Under the pieces are notes generated by a model. The model made no database searches, was not told where the DNA came from, and saw nothing but the letters and a program-made list of their open reading frames with translations. This document shows, piece by piece, positions 60,401 through 64,000 of a stretch of DNA of 64,000 bases. Source of the stretch: Eulemur rufifrons (taxonomy: Eukaryota > Chordata > Mammalia > Primates > Lemuridae). Position numbers and translations under genes: made by a program. The number at the start of each line of letters is the position of its first letter. Positions within the stretch are counted from its first letter, which is position 1. The stretch is from the NCBI RefSeq assembly GCF_041146395.1, contig NC_090985.1, forward strand, positions 1,711,501 through 1,775,500, read 5' to 3'.

Positions 60401-61059
60401 CACCCGTATGTGGAGACTGGAACGGGAGGGAGCAGGTTCCAGGGGAGAACTGGGGACGGGTTTGCTTGAATGGCCTGCTGCAGGGAGAGCTCGCCCCTGC
60501 TCACCACGCTGGGGAGCGTCGGCCTGTGCGGCTTCTACAGACGCCCCTACGGGTTAATTCCCCTCCGGCCAAGTGCAAGTTATTCCACCGTTGCCCCCGG
60601 CTTCAGACACGCCGGGACTCCCCAGAGGGCTGGCCGGAGCAAAGCGTCGAACCGGCCTTTGGAGATGTCGCCCTCGGTGATGGGGTCTGCCTGCCGTGGG
60701 GGTGGGGATGAGGGTCCTTCTGGGACTTCTCAGCCCCAGGCCCTGGAGTTGGGGCCCTTTTCTCTTCTGTGATCCTCCTGCCACGCTCGCCGCCGCTTGA
60801 GGTCACCTATCCTGAGACCAGGTGTGACGAGGCCCGTTTTCCTGTCTCAAGGCTGCTGGCGGTTCCAGCCAAGCCAGGTGTGGGTGAATCTTAACAGGTT
60901 TACTAATGTCTAGGACACAGGGGGAGGTGGTAAGGGTGTTCTGTGAGCTGTGTCATTGGGCTGAGGCCAAGACGAAGGCACCCCCAGAGGGCGGAATCGT
61001 GGGTGTAAGAAAGGCGGTGAGCCCTCCTTGATCATCTACGTGTGCGTGACCGGGAGGCC
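60401..61059. other. Unassigned spacer
   Basis: No feature recognised. Confidence 0.3.
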
Positions 61060-61170
61060 AAGTGCGGCACTCCTCACATACACCTGCGGGGTTCCCCCTC
61101 GCACAGATGGGAAACTGAGGCACAGCTGCTAAGTGGCCCCCAGTGTGCAGGTTCCAAGACTCCAGCACAG
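61060..61170 (-). mobile_element. MIR SINE, antisense, partial
   Basis: Order cacagatgggaaactgaggc, acagctgctaagtggccccc is antisense MIR. Confidence 0.6.
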
Positions 61171-62289
61171 CGTAACAAAGGGGCCGGACTTGTGCGTCCC
61201 AAGCACTGGGCTGTCCCTCCTGCTGGGGCTGCAGGTCTTTCCTCCAGCCTGCAACGGCGATTAGGTTTTGTCTCACTCATCAATTCAGGCAAGAAGGACG
61301 TGAAGGCACAGTTGGGGTCCCCAGGGAAAGGAGCTGTGCCTCATTGGTGACATCTGCCAGGAGTTTGCAAAGCGGAAGTGAGGGATGTCCTCCTTCTGTC
61401 TTGCTGCTCTGCCTGAGGGGTTCGGGGCCGCCCTTTCCTCCGGAGCTTTCTCCGTTAGTGCCGCCCGCCCGCTCTTGGCCTCTGGAGGCACGTGGTCTTT
61501 TCCTGTTTGTGCCTCAGAGCCTCGTCTTTGGGGTTTCGGGGTGAAACTCCGTCAGAGTCTCGGCTGGCATCCTGGTGTCTGCCCTCAGGAATTCGCTATT
61601 GCTCCATCTGGCCTCCCAAGACCCAAGTGGGCCGTCCCCAGCGTCCTCTGCTCCAGACCGGCAGCCTCCTGCCCGCAGCGCTCTGTGTCCCCAGCTGCTG
61701 CACTGTGACTCACATCTGGAAATTCTGGCCTCTCTGTCTGAGGGCAGGAGGTCGGCACCCGACCCTGGCGGCAGTAGCTGGCCAGCAGGGAGCAGGCCCT
61801 TCGACCTCGCCTTGTTTCACTAGTTTGCATTTCAGTAGTGGTTTGAAGGATCCTTGCTAAATAGGAAGGACTCATTGCCTTTCACCTTTGACTCTTGACC
61901 TCTGTGAGCTGGGTGGGGTGGGCGCCTGTGTTTCCAGTTCCCCTGTGGCAAGAGCCCCGCTGGGCAGACTCAGGGAGCCGCCTTCCTCCAGATCAAAAGG
62001 TAGCCTCCCTGGACCTAGGGAAGAAGCAGGTTGGTCCTACCTGGAGGCTCGGCTTTTATCAATTTGGGTTGGAACATAGGACATTCTGGAACATTCTCCA
62101 ACTAGCTGTTATGTGTGAGCCTGAGTGGAGTGCATCCTTTGATCACCATTGGGGTTTGCATGTATTCCCCATCAGCCAAGGAAAAAGGAGTACTTGGTCC
62201 CCCTCAAACTGCTCACGTGGCTATGGGCTGTCACAGCACACCGGTGACGTAGGTCTGAGAGGTCCTGGGATCCCCACTGCTAGGTGAAG
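61171..62289. other. Unassigned spacer
   Basis: No repeat family or exon recognised. Confidence 0.3.
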
Positions 62290-62520
62290 ACCGTTACTGA
62301 GCGCCCACCGTGCACCGTGTGGCTCTGTGTCACCATGGGGTGTGTGTGACTCCGTCCACTAACTCTCACCGCAAACCGATGGTGGCATTACCGTCACTTT
62401 ACAAATGAGGAAACTGAGCCCCGGAGAGGTTCAATGACATATCAAAGTGCACACCGCTGGGAAACAGCTGAACCAGGGTCAGCATGTAAAATTCTTCACT
62501 CCAAGCCCAAGCCCTGTCCA
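62290..62520 (-). mobile_element. MIR SINE, antisense
   Basis: Order gttactgagcgcccaccgtg, ttacaaatgaggaaactgag, ccggagaggttcaatgacat is antisense MIR. Confidence 0.75.
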
Positions 62521-63919
62521 CCACCCTCCGTGAAGCAGGCTTTATTTTCTCCTCTTATTCTTGTAAATGTTCATAAGAGTTTCCAGGACGGGGCTGGGCT
62601 GGGCAGGCCTCTGTCTGACCTGCTCTTCAACCGCTCCAGCTGCTCAGCGCCCGCCAAGCCACAGCGTACGTGGCCATGGTTCAAACGAGTGAGCAAGGCC
62701 ATCGCGCCTTCTCATTAGCGTCTGGGAGGAGAACAGGCTGAGGGAACTGAAGTCTCCACCAGCCCCTGGCTTCGCGGCTGGCCAGACCTCGAAGGTGTCA
62801 TTCCGGTCACAGGAGGAGTGGCAGGACGCAGGGAGACCCCTCAGGCTTTAACAATGCTCCCCTCTCCCCAGCTCAGATCTGCAGGTGGTCCTCCCAGGAA
62901 GCCTGGCCATTGCAGGCTGCCTGAGGCCACGTTCGTGACTGTTGTTGTGCAGACAACTGAAATGTTTGCGATAAAAGAAGAGACCTTGGCAACCTGGCCT
63001 TCCTCCCTGTTATGTGAGGTACAGACTCACCCCCGGCACCTGCACAAGCCGTCACTAGGAGACGTCACTGTCCCCACGTCCTTCCTTCTGCCCAGCAATG
63101 CCTTCCAATCACGTTCACACCCTTGGTGCTGAGCACCTTCTGCATGCTTACGCTGCCTTGTGCACAGTAGGGGAACTAAAAAGACATGTGATCCCTCCTT
63201 CCAAGGCCTTATATTTTACATAATACTGATTTTCCCCAGATGCTGCAGATATTGCGTTATTTACAGAATTCATTTGCTATCGAGTTACCAGCTGGGCATT
63301 TCTGCTGTCTCCTTGGGGCTGTTGCCACACACAGCTCTTTGCTCCGGTTTCCCTGGCAGTCCCCCTGGCCCACGGCAATCTTCGTGGCCCTGGATTCTGG
63401 GACGCTTCCAGGACTTGCCTTAGGATGAGCAGAGGGCTGTTTCAGGCAGCTGGCTGAGCATCGAGAATGTCACTTAGCACCTCCTGCTGCCGTCCCCGGG
63501 GCGGATAGTAAGGATTTTCCCGGGTTCTCAGTGTGCAAAGAGTCGGAGCTTTTGCAGCAGCTTGTTGGTTGTTCAAGGTGGGGCTGACAGAGAACTCAGA
63601 CCTGAACTTGAACTGTGGTCTTTGGCTTCTAAGTTATGCAGGCCTCAAATCACAGAGCCTCTGCCCTTGGCTGTCACACTTAGGGTGCAGCATGTGCCAG
63701 ACTGCGGGGCAGAGGTCACAGCCGTGGGCAAGATTCGGCCCACAGAGGTGATGCATCTGGCCTTTGCTCTTGTCATTCGGACGCCTCTGAGGGTGGCCTT
63801 CAGCCTGCAGGGCCTGTGCTGGCTGCAGCCCCTCCTGCTCCCTCTTGCCTCCCACCCACCCCTCCCTCCATCCTCCCTGGCAGGTCTGGTTTCCACCTCC
63901 TGCTTGACGTGACATTCTC
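62521..63919. other. Unassigned spacer
   Basis: No feature recognised; a pyrimidine-rich stretch around 63830-63880. Confidence 0.3.
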
Positions 63920-64000
63920 ATTTCATCTCATTTAATGACATGATGAAGAGCATTTTATACGTGAGGAAACCGAGGCCTCCTTGGAGGTTACGTAACTTGT
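63920..64000 (-). mobile_element. MIR SINE, antisense, cut by window end
   Basis: Phrases catctcatttaatgacatg, cgtgaggaaaccgaggcct and ggttacgtaacttg are antisense MIR. Confidence 0.65.

Overview
The window is nuclear DNA from a primate, most likely a strepsirrhine (lemur or galago lineage). Four dimeric Alu copies (near 6.2, 9.2, 37.4 and 45.6 kb) carry the AT-rich spacer between the monomers that I know from lemur Alus (ending in tttagtaga when read antisense). The L1 3' end at about 4.0-4.56 kb also matches my memory of the lemur L1 3' UTR. The rest of the repeat set is ordinary for placental mammals: MIR, L2, MER5/MER20, Tigger-type elements, MER2 and MLT1-type LTRs.

Layout. 1-15.2 kb is repeat-dominated: the 5' part of an old L1 in antisense with ORF1 and ORF2 remnants, several antisense L1M pieces, lemur Alus, a Tigger1-like MITE next to a (GT)n tract, and a 1.04 kb Tigger2-like element with TA target duplications. 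15.5-18.1 kb is mostly single-copy. 18.1-19.9 kb is a CpG island with a TATA-like box (18455-18460), a probable non-coding first exon (about 18487-18717) ending in a strong GAG|GTAAGA donor, and a second donor 90 bp downstream. I read this as the 5' end of a plus-strand gene that I cannot name. Everything from 18.7 to 64 kb would then be intron 1 or intergenic sequence. It is GC-rich, contains many decayed MIR/L2/MLT1 copies, and holds a notable set of tandem arrays: 16-bp at 25.8 kb, 22-bp at 34.5 kb, 12-bp at 41.8-42.8 kb, a CCAT higher-order array at 48.1-49.5 kb, and 20-bp at 54.3 kb.

Protein coding. I find no confident host protein-coding exon. Most long open frames lie in GC-rich sequence, begin at non-ATG codons, or run through tandem repeats and transposons, so I treat them as chance. 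The only coding remnants recognised are broken L1 ORFs, plus an 18-codon candidate between the two donors downstream of exon 1.

Limits. Repeat family names come from memory of consensus sequences without alignment. Boundaries marked 'about' may be off by tens of bases. No prokaryotic feature, CRISPR array, rRNA or intact tRNA gene was seen, and nothing here is convincing as a novel molecular system. The best leads are the promoter with tandem splice donors and the two strand-asymmetric kilobase satellites.
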